Origin: Chitinophagaceae bacterium
Lineage (GTDB): Bacteria > Bacteroidota > Bacteroidia > Chitinophagales > Chitinophagaceae
Assembly (NCBI GenBank): GCA_947476485.1
Contig: CANJQU010000006.1
Span: 1 to 64,000, forward strand
DNA: 64,000 nucleotides
Direction: 5' to 3'
Made by a program: the position numbers and the translations under genes. This document shows positions 26,957 to 36,759 of the stretch, one piece after another; within the stretch, counting starts at the first letter, position 1, and each line of letters begins with the position of its first letter. A model generated the notes under the pieces. The model had not been told where the DNA came from. It saw only the letters and a list, made by a program, of their open reading frames with translations, and did not search any database.

Positions 26957-27577
26957 ATGAAACAAAATTTATTCATAGCCCTGGAAGGAATAGACGGAAG
27001 CGGAAAAAGCACACAGATAAAACTGCTGGAGCAAAAACTCACCAATGCCGGACACAAGGTCTATGCAACATTCGAACCTACCGACGGAATGATCGGCTCG
27101 GTGCTACGAAATATTCTGAGAGGATATATCAAAGCCGATCACAGAACAATTGCAGGCCTGTTCCTCGCAGACCGGCTGGACCACCTGCTAAATGAGGAAA
27201 CCGGACTTGTGAAAAAATTGCAGGACGGCTACACGGTCATTACTGATCGTTATTACTTTTCCTCTTACGCCTACCATGCCACACATATGGATATGGACTG
27301 GGTGATCGCTGCTAATAAATTGTGTGCAGATATACTTAAGCCCACGATAACTTTATTCATTGATGTCTCACCCGAAACCAGCATGCAGCGAATAAATGCA
27401 AATAGGGCTGGGACTGAACTATTTGAAAACATAGAGAGTCTGCGTGCAGTGCGCGAAAAGTACTTCGAGGCCTTTACCAAACTGAAAACGGAAGAGCGCA
27501 TTTTCATTGCCAATGGAGACCGTACAATAGAGGCTATCGCAAATGAATTATGGGAAAAAGTGAGCGGTATACTGTAA
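26957..27577 (+). CDS. tmk: Thymidylate kinase
   Basis: This is a 206-residue enzyme that phosphorylates dTMP to dTDP with ATP. The P-loop GIDGSGKST is at residues 11-19, the DRYYFSSYAY segment carries the DR(Y) motif near residue 96, and LFIDVSPETSMQRI leads to the LID arginines (RINANRAGTELFE). Length is normal for the family. It starts 38 bp after the CnrX-like gene and ends before a strong bidirectional terminator, so it could be read through from the sigma operon, although it is a housekeeping gene. Confidence 0.95.
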   Translation: MKQNLFIALEGIDGSGKSTQIKLLEQKLTNAGHKVYATFEPTDGMIGSVLRNILRGYIKADHRTIAGLFLADRLDHLLNEETGLVKKLQDGYTVITDRYYFSSYAYHATHMDMDWVIAANKLCADILKPTITLFIDVSPETSMQRINANRAGTELFENIESLRAVREKYFEAFTKLKTEERIFIANGDRTIEAIANELWEKVSGIL

Positions 27578-27612
27578 TACGAAGTTGATCTTCACTACCG
27601 GTACATACCTAA

Positions 27613-27641
27613 AAAAAAGCGCCCTTGCGGAGCGCTTTTTT
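27613..27641. terminator. Bidirectional terminator between tmk and a giant secreted-protein gene
   Basis: A 10-bp stem (AAAAAAGCGC, 27613-27622, with GCGCTTTTTT, 27632-27641) and a 9-nt loop, with T-runs on both strands. It serves the two convergent genes. Confidence 0.9.
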
Positions 27642-27659
27642 GCAGTAGGTAAGTTTCAT

Positions 27660-30600
27660 TTATCTGTCGATCACTACATGGAATATCACACGCCCTTCGC
27701 CGGAAGTGACACTCACCAGGTACATACCTGCCGGAACTGAATTGGAGAGCGTTACCTGCTCATTGATATTGCCGTTGTTTGTCAATATCTTTTTCTTATA
27801 CACGACCTTGCCGAGCATATCTGTTACCACGATCTGCTCTTTGCCATCTATCTGTGATGCCAGTCCCCCCTTTATAGTGAAAGAACCTGCATTCGGATTC
27901 GGTTGCAATGTGATCATATTCTGCTTGCCGGCTTCTCCTACCCCCACCTGTATCACCGATATAGAAATTCCACCGCTCATTATCGTTTGCGGATCGGAAC
28001 ATGCGAAACTGCTGGTTTCCTGGCAGCTCACAATCTGTCCATTCTTAAGAGAGTCTGTAATGTAAACATTACTTGTAGCGCCCGATACGGCTACTCCATT
28101 GATATACCATTGAAACGAAGGCGAGACGCCTGCACCCGAAGCAACGGCTGTGAACGTATCCACACTGCCCGCAACCACGCTTGTCTGCGACACTGAAACC
28201 GACAGTGAATTCGCAACAGGCGTGAAAACATGAACGATGAATGTATCGCTCACTGCTACACTGTCTGTAAGACATGGAACATTGTGACTGGTCATTGTCA
28301 GCACAAGTGTATCCCCGTCCTGCGGCGCATAAATGTAGTACGGACCGGTAGCTACGTTCGTACCATTCTCTGTCCACAGGTATGTCGGGGCTGCACCGCC
28401 ATATACCGGCACCGCTATAAACTGAACGGTATCGCCGGCACAAACAGTATCAACGTGCGCTGATGTAATGCTTACCGAAGGCGTAAGCATTGGACTGATA
28501 GTCATTGTAATACTGGTCACGGCTGAATCAGGGAAAGCGCATAAGTCGCTGCTGATCATCACACATTTCACAACATCACCATTTGCCGGTGTATAGCTGT
28601 AAGAGCTTCCGGGGCCGACACCGGCGCCATTAACATACCACTGATAAGTAGGCGCACCGCCACCATTAGTAGGGATGGCGCTGAAAGTTTCCGCTGAAGT
28701 TATCGCACAAAGCACAGTGCCCAGGTCAGCTGAAATATTCACAGTAGGCACCACTATAGGGCTTGGATTAACGGTAACAGTAATGCCTGTGGAAGTAGCG
28801 GCGCAACCTGTAGCATTAGTAATGATCACGGTATATACGCCTCCGACACTGGCAACATAACTGGCAGCAGTAGCACCGGGGATATCCACACCGCCAAGCT
28901 GCCATTGGTAGGTATACCCCGCACCCGGCGTTGCATTAAGCCCAACAAAGCCTCCCGTACAGAAAGTAGTGGAACTGGCAGGCGTGATGCTTGCCGCAAA
29001 TGGATTAACAATATTGACAGTAATAAAAGTGTTGGATGTACAACCGGCAGCATTAGTCACTGTATAGTTGATAATCGCAGATCCGGTGGCAATGCCTGTT
29101 ACCAGGCCGCCAGCGGAAACCGAAGCTATACCTGGCGCCCCGGAACTCCATACACCACCCGGCGTAACATCGGTGAGCGATGATGTCTGCCCCACACAAA
29201 TTGTGGTGTTGCCGCTGATGGCTGCAATTGAAGTAGCTGCGTTAACGGTCATTACCAATGTTGCAGAAACGGACCCGCAGCTATTGGTGACGGTATAACT
29301 TATTGTTGCTGTACCGGCACTCACACCAGTGACATTGCCTGAAGCATCAATAGTAGCAACACCAATGTTACCGCTGCTCCACACACCGGAAGCGGTTGCA
29401 TCGGTGAGTGTAGTCACTGCGCCAATACAAACATTCGAAGTACCTCCGATCGGAGTCACCGTGGGGAGTGTAAGAATAGTCACAACCGTTATAGCTGAAG
29501 TAACAACACAAGGCCCCTGGGTGACGATGACATCGTAGCTACCGCCAGCTGTTGCGGTGAAACTAGAGGAAGTAGCTCCGAGGATATCGAAACCGCCTAA
29601 CTGCCATTGATAGGTGATACCCACGCCGGTATTCGCATTAAGCACTACACTACCGCCTGAGCAGAATGTTGTTGGCCCCGCAGGTGTAATAGTCGCACCA
29701 GGTCCCGTGGTTACGGTAACAGTTGTGACGGCGGACGTTGTGTTACAAGCGCCGCTATACACTATAACCGTATAATTCCCCGCTAATGTAGCCGTGTGAG
29801 ATGATGTGGTAGCCCCGCCAATCGGACCGCCGCCTAACTGCCATTGATAAGTATACCCTGCACCTGTATTAGCATTTAGCACAACGCTGCCGCCAGTACA
29901 AAATGTAGTAGGGCCGGCAGGAGTGATAGTCGCTGTTGGCGGTGTGTCAACCGTAACGGCAGTTATTGCCGAGGTTGCACTGCAACCTCCACTGCTCACT
30001 ATAACAGTATAGTTACCGCCAAGGGTTGCGGTATAAGAAGAAAGCGTTGCACTGCCTATAGGTCCACCACCCAATTGCCACTGGTAGGTAAGTCCGGCGC
30101 CGGTATTTGCGTTAAGTACTACGCTGCCGCCGCTGCAAAATTCGGTAGGTCCGGCGGGAGTAATAGTTGCCGCAGGAAGTGCATTAACTGTAACTATCGC
30201 AGTAGCCGCACAGCCCGCACCCGTGGCATAAGAAATCGTTGCTGTACCGCCTGCAACACCAGCCACGATACCGGACGTGTTCACTGTAGCAACACCTGTA
30301 TTCGTACTGCTCCAGATACCTCCTGTAGTGAGATCGCTTAGTGATGTTGTGGCGCCTTCACACAAAGATAGTGTCCCCAAAATCCCCGTAGGCGGCGGTG
30401 TAATAGACACCACAACCGGCAATGAAACGCTGTCGCAAGTGGCACTGTTGTAAACGATCACATTGTAGGTACCTGAAATTGTAGCTGTATAAGATGAGGT
30501 AGTTGCGCCAGTCAGCACTGCACCGTCAAGCTCCCACTGGTATGTGAGACCGGTGCCTGTGTTTGCGTTCAAAGTAACAGTAGCCGGTGTACAGACAGAA

Positions 30601-32252
30601 GTAGAACCCACAGGAGTGATCGTAGCAACGGGCGGTACACATACTTTTATGTACGCCCACCAGGTATCCCAGGTATTGGCTGGGTTATTGCTGCACTCCT
30701 GTATTGTCCAGAAGTCTGTGCTGTTAAGCGGATCAAGTACCGTGGCCGAATAGTCGCCCCATCGGTCGCGGGAACCGCCGAAATTTTTGAAATAAGTATT
30801 CAGTCCGTGCCGGTATATCCATGTTGGCCGCATTGAGTCGATCGGGTCCGTATGCATGTGGAGTGCATAACCCGCACTGGGATGTAACAGCTTAGAGGTG
30901 ACAGAAAAACCTATCAGCGCATCATCGCTCCTGTTAACAGCCAATGTTGGGAATGTGTAGAAATTATTATTGGTAGCTGAGGGATCATCTATCAATCCTA
31001 TCTGGGCAGGAACACCGAGCGTGTCGGTCTGCCACCACTGAATAGAAACACGGGTGGGGTTTGTTGTTGTACTGAACGGAAGGAAAACAGGGTGCGCCCA
31101 CCACAATTTATTGTTCATTTGAATCATCTGGGTCACGCGATCGTCGTTAGCCTGAATAAGGCTGGCCGTACCCAACTGAGGAACAAAATCAGCGCCGCCT
31201 GCTCCTGAAACTGCGTTTGACTGTGCCTGCCACCTGAAGCCCGCAGATGCGGGAAATCCGACAGACGTCATTGTTTCTGTACCAACGTTGCCAGCTATTT
31301 TCCAGAGTTCCATTTGCCCCCCGGCAGCGGCCGTTCCATCCCAGCTCTCCACCATAAACATGTTTTGTTCGGCAACATCATACGTTATTGCGGGGCAAAT
31401 AGTATAAGAGGTGCTCCTGAGAAAACTTGTATAAGGCGCGCTGATGCCAGCAACAACGTTTGCCTTATTGAAGACGAATACTTTTGCGCCGTGGTATGTA
31501 TTGGAGGCAACAGAGAACATATTTCCGGCTACTGTTATCCATTTGCCGTTAAAACCCACCTGCGGATAGTCGAGCCAGTCAACACCAGTAGCATCCACAA
31601 GGACCTTGTACATCCACCATCCACCTGTCGGGTTACTGGTTTTAGAGACACCTATCAGCAGTGAGGATGTTGTTGATTGCGCTCCCCAGTCAGTGACAAA
31701 TATCCAGCGGTTGATAGTTGGATCGTAATGAATACGCGGATCATAGGAACCGGACCCAACGATCGGGGACCAAAAACCGTTTAGCGACACTGTAGAAACG
31801 GTAACGCCTGCCCGTGTCTGGATACGCACATTACTGTTTATCGCGGTAACGCAATAGTTAGAATCTACCGCGCCGTGCGTATCTGGAGGAATAACGGAAC
31901 CCGGATCGAGTACCGCTTGAAATGTATCCACCGGTGCGGGAGAAACCGGCAGCGTAGGAGGTGCAAAGGTAAAGTAAGATAGCCCGCCGGGTGGTGTCGG
32001 ACGATAAAAGACCATAGCTGGGTCAACCGTCACCGACGTATGCGGCGGACGTTCGTCATTTTCCTCATCATTCTCAGGTTCCTCGATTATAATAGTCTCC
32101 GGGTGATCATGAAAATAACTTGCCAGGTCCATGAAATTCATTTCCGCCCGCGTTTCCTCATGACCATGCCCCACGATCACCTGTGCGGTTGACCGTAAGT
32201 TCGACATTAATAAAATCGCAATTACGACAACGTAAAAGTTACATTTCTTCAT
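27660..32252 (-). CDS. Giant secreted Ig/BIG2 protein with beta-rich head and type A sorting domain
   Basis: This is a 1530-residue surface protein starting at ATG 32252 (MKKCNFYVVVIAILL), preferred over the TTG at 32303 because it gives a clean signal peptide. After an acidic, histidine-containing linker comes a head of about 450 residues containing PPDTHGAVDSNYCVTAINSNVRI, DPRIHYDPTINRWIF and YPQVGFNGKWITV. It looks beta-propeller-like, and I know no enzymatic function for it. Then follow five Ig-like domains with a YQWQLGG core, three BIG2-like domains, three more Ig domains, and a type A sorting domain (LQPNPNAGSFTIKG ... GMYLVSVTSGEGRVIFHVVIDR). It is the first of three same-strand genes sharing this tail. 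Confidence 0.88.
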   Translation of the reverse strand: MKKCNFYVVVIAILLMSNLRSTAQVIVGHGHEETRAEMNFMDLASYFHDHPETIIIEEPENDEENDERPPHTSVTVDPAMVFYRPTPPGGLSYFTFAPPTLPVSPAPVDTFQAVLDPGSVIPPDTHGAVDSNYCVTAINSNVRIQTRAGVTVSTVSLNGFWSPIVGSGSYDPRIHYDPTINRWIFVTDWGAQSTTSSLLIGVSKTSNPTGGWWMYKVLVDATGVDWLDYPQVGFNGKWITVAGNMFSVASNTYHGAKVFVFNKANVVAGISAPYTSFLRSTSYTICPAITYDVAEQNMFMVESWDGTAAAGGQMELWKIAGNVGTETMTSVGFPASAGFRWQAQSNAVSGAGGADFVPQLGTASLIQANDDRVTQMIQMNNKLWWAHPVFLPFSTTTNPTRVSIQWWQTDTLGVPAQIGLIDDPSATNNNFYTFPTLAVNRSDDALIGFSVTSKLLHPSAGYALHMHTDPIDSMRPTWIYRHGLNTYFKNFGGSRDRWGDYSATVLDPLNSTDFWTIQECSNNPANTWDTWWAYIKVCVPPVATITPVGSTSVCTPATVTLNANTGTGLTYQWELDGAVLTGATTSSYTATISGTYNVIVYNSATCDSVSLPVVVSITPPPTGILGTLSLCEGATTSLSDLTTGGIWSSTNTGVATVNTSGIVAGVAGGTATISYATGAGCAATAIVTVNALPAATITPAGPTEFCSGGSVVLNANTGAGLTYQWQLGGGPIGSATLSSYTATLGGNYTVIVSSGGCSATSAITAVTVDTPPTATITPAGPTTFCTGGSVVLNANTGAGYTYQWQLGGGPIGGATTSSHTATLAGNYTVIVYSGACNTTSAVTTVTVTTGPGATITPAGPTTFCSGGSVVLNANTGVGITYQWQLGGFDILGATSSSFTATAGGSYDVIVTQGPCVVTSAITVVTILTLPTVTPIGGTSNVCIGAVTTLTDATASGVWSSGNIGVATIDASGNVTGVSAGTATISYTVTNSCGSVSATLVMTVNAATSIAAISGNTTICVGQTSSLTDVTPGGVWSSGAPGIASVSAGGLVTGIATGSAIINYTVTNAAGCTSNTFITVNIVNPFAASITPASSTTFCTGGFVGLNATPGAGYTYQWQLGGVDIPGATAASYVASVGGVYTVIITNATGCAATSTGITVTVNPSPIVVPTVNISADLGTVLCAITSAETFSAIPTNGGGAPTYQWYVNGAGVGPGSSYSYTPANGDVVKCVMISSDLCAFPDSAVTSITMTISPMLTPSVSITSAHVDTVCAGDTVQFIAVPVYGGAAPTYLWTENGTNVATGPYYIYAPQDGDTLVLTMTSHNVPCLTDSVAVSDTFIVHVFTPVANSLSVSVSQTSVVAGSVDTFTAVASGAGVSPSFQWYINGVAVSGATSNVYITDSLKNGQIVSCQETSSFACSDPQTIMSGGISISVIQVGVGEAGKQNMITLQPNPNAGSFTIKGGLASQIDGKEQIVVTDMLGKVVYKKKILTNNGNINEQVTLSNSVPAGMYLVSVTSGEGRVIFHVVIDR

Positions 32253-32270
32253 CTTTATCAAGTATTTATA

Positions 32271-32278
32271 CAAAGATA
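32271..32278 (-). promoter_or_regulatory. Bacteroidota -7 promoter element
   Basis: On the minus strand the sequence reads TATCTTTG, an exact TAnnTTTG match, 18 bp before ATG 32252. It supports that start over the upstream TTG (32303), which would lie before the transcript begins. Confidence 0.55.
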
Positions 32279-32369
32279 TGAAAGATCGCAATAAACAACA
32301 CAATTGACAGCCAACCGCCTTTAAATACTGAATTGACTAATATACATTTCCTCGAACACAATCAATGAA

Positions 32370-32394
32370 GAAAGGCTCTAAAATAGAGCCTTTC
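32370..32394 (-). terminator. Terminator-like hairpin after the reprolysin gene
   Basis: A perfect 11-bp stem (GAAAGGCTCTA, 32370-32380, with TAGAGCCTTTC, 32384-32394) with an AAA loop lies 24 bp past the stop of the minus-strand gene. The following T-run on the minus strand is imperfect (TTTCTTCATT). Confidence 0.65.
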
Positions 32395-32418
32395 CTAAAC
32401 ACGATTTCACCATTCTAA

Positions 32419-35400
32419 TTACTTATCAATAGCCACATGGAATACAATCCTGCCGTCACCCGAAGTAACGCTTACCAGGTACATTCCGGACGGTACCAGG
32501 TCACCTATTTCCAGGCGCTCGTTCACGTTACCCTTGCTGGAAGTGAGTGCCCTTGTATATACAGTTTGTCCCAGCATATTTGTAACCACGATGTTCAGCT
32601 TATCATCCGCCGAAGATCTGAGTGAGCCCTTTATTACAAATGAGCCGGCATTCGGATTTGGCAACAGTGTAAATGTGCTTAATCCGCCAACCACAGGAAT
32701 ACCTACCGCAACCACTGAGATAGAAATGCCGCCGCTTGTAACCGATTGAGGATTTGAGCAAGCAAAGCTGCTGGTCTCCTTACAGCTTACTATCTGCCCG
32801 TTCCTGAGGGAGTCGGTAACGTATGTGTCAGAAGTAGCTCCTGCAACCGGCAGACCATCTATGTACCACTGGAAAGAAGGCGATGTGCCTGCACCCGTAG
32901 TAACGGCAGTGAAAGTAACGACACTACCAGCAACCACACTAGACTGGGAAACTGTTACCGAAAGGTTGTTGACAGACGGAGTAAATGCATGAATGATGAA
33001 TATATTGCTCACCGCGATATTGGTAGCGAGGCAAGGGTAATTGCTTTGCATCGTGAGGATCAGCGTATCGCCATCTTGCGGAACATATTCGTAATATGGA
33101 CCAGTTGCTACATTGACACCATTCTTCGTCCACAAATAGGTGGGCGCTGTGCCGCCGAACACCGGAACTGCGGCAAACCTTACCGTATCACCAATACAAG
33201 TAGTATCACCGTGAATTGAGGTAATGCTTACTGCCGGTGTTACAGGTGGGCTGATCGTGACTACCACACTTGAACTGGCCGTATCTGGAGATGCACAGGA
33301 AGCATTGCTTGTGAGCAGCACACTTACAACATCCCCGTCTGCAGGAACATAACTGTAAGTAACGCCCGTACCGGTTGCAACCCCATTTACATACCACTGA
33401 AAGGTTGGTGATGAACCGCCATTTACCGAACTGGCACTAAACGTATCGAGACTGGAACTGCAAATAACAGTACCCGGTGTGGCAGAAATGCTAACCGAAG
33501 GAACGACAGTAGCGCCTGCACCGACAACTACTGTTACATATGCAGAAGTAGCCGAGCATCCCGTTGAGTTGTTAACGATCACGCGGTAAGTACCGGCAGC
33601 AATTGCTGTGTAAGAAGCGTTCGTTTCACCTGGGATATTACCCAGTCCATCCTGCCACTGATAAGTATATCCTGCACCAGAAGACACAGTAAATAATGCG
33701 CTGCCGCTTGCACAGATCGTATACGTACCGGCCGGCGAAATAACCGCAGTTGGTATTGCATCCACCGTAAACGTTGCAGTAGCGCTTGAAGTGCACCCAC
33801 CGCTGGTTACGCTGTAACTGATCGTTGTAGTACCGGCAGATAAGCCGCTAACCAGGCCTCCGGCGCTTATCGTAGCCACACCTGTATTGCTGCTGCTCCA
33901 CACACCTGCACTTGTAGCATCGGTAAGCGTTGTTGTTGCACCCGGACAGATGATCATAGTACCATTTATCGGCGCAACCGCTGCACCTGTTGTTACTGTA
34001 ATGGTCATAGTTACTACTGTTGCCCCGCAGGAATTAGTAACGGTATAAGAGATCACCGAAGTACCTGCAGCAACGCCACTTACGAGCCCTCCGGCGCTAA
34101 TGGTAGCAACAGCAGTATTGCTGCTGCTCCATGTACCTGTGCCTGTAGCATCTGAAAGGGAAGTAGTGCCGCCAATGCACACCGTTGATGTGCCTGAAAT
34201 AGGAGCCACAACCGGGAGCGGATTAACAGTGATCACCTGTGTGACTGTACCACCTGGGGCAATGTAGCTGATCGTTGAAGTGCCGGCCGAGATACCTGAA
34301 AGCAAGCCCGATCCTGAGCCGATAGTAGCTACACCTGTATTGCTGCTTACCCATGTGCCGCCGGTAGTACCATCTGTAAGTATAGTGGTAGCGCCCTGGC
34401 AAATAGAGAACGTACCATTGATGGGCCCTACAGAAAGCGGGTTATTATTTACGGTAAAGTTATTACTGTTAATATTAAAGAAAACGTTACCGTTGCCTTT
34501 CACTTTAATTCTCGTAGTTGTTGAAGATACCGCAGGGTTAGGAAGCGTTACGCTGGCCGTACCGGAGTTGGGGAACGTGCCCAGGGTATAAGGCCACGTA
34601 AACCCACCGTCTGTGGACATATATATATCCACATTTGCGGCATTTACCGGCGCGGCATTGGTACCCACTACATTCCAGGTAACTGTTTGTGTTGAGCCAC
34701 CTACATAAACGATACCTGTTGTACCCTGGCTGGTAACTTTAAAACCAGCCCTGGTAGGTGTCTGCACCGCATTGAGATGAATGGTATCATCAGGGAAGTG
34801 GAAGCAGCCCCGACCAAAAATAATGCCGCGTGCTACAAGTTTAAATGTAAGATAACGTGCGGTATCCGGCGCCTTTTCGCCTTCAGCCCCCTCAATACCT
34901 GCATTAGAAAGAACACCGGAAAGCACCATATTTATATTTGGGAAAATACGGGTTGTCGTGTAAACCGGGTTATAACTGCGGAAGATAGGGCCTGCGAAAA
35001 ATGTCTGGTTCAGTCTCTTGCCGAAATCACCAAGATTCCATTGCAGCCAGCCATAGGTTTTTGCAGTGTCTATTGTGGTTGAATCTATCGAAGCTGGGCC
35101 TATCAGCTCAAATGGCGTCTTGTAGGGTATAGAATAAACAGCAGAGAAATGCGGAAGTGTATCCACATGATTGCCTGACGGTGTAATTGCAGCACAAACG
35201 TTCTCTGAACCATTCAACTTGTTTACTATCTGCACAAGGCTTGATGCGCTGAAGTACGGATCACTGTGCATCTGCAGGTCATCAGGATTGCAAATACCTG
35301 CATAGTCCATGATGGTGGCGCCGCTGCCAGGCTCATAAGCACATGCCGATACTGCATTGCCGCTGCAACTTCCGTTTGCATTATTATTGAACGTGTGATT

Positions 35401-36552
35401 AGAACCAAACTCATGGCCCATTTCGTGCGCAACATAATCGATATCATAACCATCGCCCACCGGTGTTGGAGAACCGGTACAGCTCTGTGCTTTAGCACTG
35501 TTATTACAAACAACACCTAACGATGAGATACCGCCACCGCCAGTAGTAAATACATGGCCGAGGTCATAATTGGCAGTACCGATTATTGCGGTTACCGTCG
35601 TCTGATTTTGTGTCAGGCAAGCACCTCCGTTGTTATTGATAGCAGCAAATGGATCATTACCGTTAGTGTGACCGGCACAACCCCATATCAGCAAAGTTTC
35701 ATTTGTTACAAAATTCATCTGCACCGAGAACTCCCTGTTATATACACCATTGATGCGGTTCATAGAAGTCGTCATTGCGCTAAGCGCCTGTGCTATTGTT
35801 GGTAAAACAATCCCTGTTGCATACCTGCAATACATACTGTCGGCTGATAACGCAAGGCGGTAAGTTTTGAGGCTCCATCCATTAAGTGTCCTTAAGGTGC
35901 TATGATGCGATTCGTGATCAAGCTGTGGCAGGTGATTCTCCAGCATCTCCATCTGATCAGCCGAAGTCGGTCCATTTTCGTCGGGACTGCGAACTTCACA
36001 CCTCATGCGTTCATTGAATGAGCGCACCTCATCTTTTTTGTAATGCGCAAAATAGTAGCCGTCATGAAAATGATCGTAGGGATCAATGAACGCAGTCTTA
36101 TCGGTTTCAAATATCATTGCATGAAATCCAAAAACCGTGAAGTCGAGCTTTGCGGTCACCCGGCCGTCGTCAACAGCCTCGCCGGTGAACGTCTTAATGT
36201 CCGGAAACTGCGCTGCAAGTTCGTCCGGCATCATAGAAGCCTGCCATACTCTGAACTTACGGAAAGTACCGTCAGGCATCGGCAACTGAATGATAATGCC
36301 TTCATGCGGATCCGATGAGAGACCGAACATCTGCGCCCTCAACGGCGCTTCATCCAGCCTGTATGTGACATAACGCGTGGGATGAAACGGCATCACTGAC
36401 GTAGACGGTGCAGACAAAGCCGGGTGCCAATAATTCTCAGGCTCCGCATTTCCCCTGCCCAAAACACGGTTTCCGGAAGCAGTTTGGCCATACGTATTTG
36501 CTGTAAAAAAGATAACGATGGTGACTGCAAGAAAGGTAAATAATTGTTTCAT
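32419..36552 (-). CDS. Secreted reprolysin-like metalloprotease with BIG2/Ig tail and type A sorting domain
   Basis: This is a 1377-residue exported zinc protease. A signal peptide (residues 1 to about 22) is followed by a propeptide-like region and a metzincin catalytic domain. The zinc motif HEMGHEFGSNH spans His376, His380 and His386 with catalytic Glu377, and a Met-turn (ATIMDYAG) comes about 40 residues later. Next is a beta domain (STQTVTWNVVGTNAAPVNAANVDIYMS), three BIG2-like domains, an Ig domain, and the three-Ig tail plus type A sorting domain (LLPNPNAGSFVIKG ... FHVAIDK) shared with its neighbours. It should be cleaved on export and attached at the surface. The protein substrate is unknown. 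Confidence 0.92.
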   Translation of the reverse strand: MKQLFTFLAVTIVIFFTANTYGQTASGNRVLGRGNAEPENYWHPALSAPSTSVMPFHPTRYVTYRLDEAPLRAQMFGLSSDPHEGIIIQLPMPDGTFRKFRVWQASMMPDELAAQFPDIKTFTGEAVDDGRVTAKLDFTVFGFHAMIFETDKTAFIDPYDHFHDGYYFAHYKKDEVRSFNERMRCEVRSPDENGPTSADQMEMLENHLPQLDHESHHSTLRTLNGWSLKTYRLALSADSMYCRYATGIVLPTIAQALSAMTTSMNRINGVYNREFSVQMNFVTNETLLIWGCAGHTNGNDPFAAINNNGGACLTQNQTTVTAIIGTANYDLGHVFTTGGGGISSLGVVCNNSAKAQSCTGSPTPVGDGYDIDYVAHEMGHEFGSNHTFNNNANGSCSGNAVSACAYEPGSGATIMDYAGICNPDDLQMHSDPYFSASSLVQIVNKLNGSENVCAAITPSGNHVDTLPHFSAVYSIPYKTPFELIGPASIDSTTIDTAKTYGWLQWNLGDFGKRLNQTFFAGPIFRSYNPVYTTTRIFPNINMVLSGVLSNAGIEGAEGEKAPDTARYLTFKLVARGIIFGRGCFHFPDDTIHLNAVQTPTRAGFKVTSQGTTGIVYVGGSTQTVTWNVVGTNAAPVNAANVDIYMSTDGGFTWPYTLGTFPNSGTASVTLPNPAVSSTTTRIKVKGNGNVFFNINSNNFTVNNNPLSVGPINGTFSICQGATTILTDGTTGGTWVSSNTGVATIGSGSGLLSGISAGTSTISYIAPGGTVTQVITVNPLPVVAPISGTSTVCIGGTTSLSDATGTGTWSSSNTAVATISAGGLVSGVAAGTSVISYTVTNSCGATVVTMTITVTTGAAVAPINGTMIICPGATTTLTDATSAGVWSSSNTGVATISAGGLVSGLSAGTTTISYSVTSGGCTSSATATFTVDAIPTAVISPAGTYTICASGSALFTVSSGAGYTYQWQDGLGNIPGETNASYTAIAAGTYRVIVNNSTGCSATSAYVTVVVGAGATVVPSVSISATPGTVICSSSLDTFSASSVNGGSSPTFQWYVNGVATGTGVTYSYVPADGDVVSVLLTSNASCASPDTASSSVVVTISPPVTPAVSITSIHGDTTCIGDTVRFAAVPVFGGTAPTYLWTKNGVNVATGPYYEYVPQDGDTLILTMQSNYPCLATNIAVSNIFIIHAFTPSVNNLSVTVSQSSVVAGSVVTFTAVTTGAGTSPSFQWYIDGLPVAGATSDTYVTDSLRNGQIVSCKETSSFACSNPQSVTSGGISISVVAVGIPVVGGLSTFTLLPNPNAGSFVIKGSLRSSADDKLNIVVTNMLGQTVYTRALTSSKGNVNERLEIGDLVPSGMYLVSVTSGDGRIVFHVAIDK

Positions 36553-36702
36553 TTTTTTTGTTTATAAATAAATAAATGATGAAAATTTATGACTCTAAAG
36601 TTACAAAAAATACACACATGCACTAACAAAATATACCCCCATTGTTCACATGAACAACTGCAAACCAATGGGATGCATGCAATTGCCACTAGCCTAATTA
36701 AA

Positions 36703-36735
36703 GAACTAAAAAGAAAGGCAGCAATATACCGCCTT
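36703..36735 (-). terminator. Terminator of the M4 metalloprotease gene
   Basis: AAGGCAG (36715-36721) and CCGCCTT (36729-36735) form a 7-bp stem with one G-T pair and a 7-nt loop; on the minus strand it is followed by TTCTTTTTAG. Confidence 0.65.
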
Positions 36736-36759
36736 CCGTAATTTATTTTTTTTCGTACA

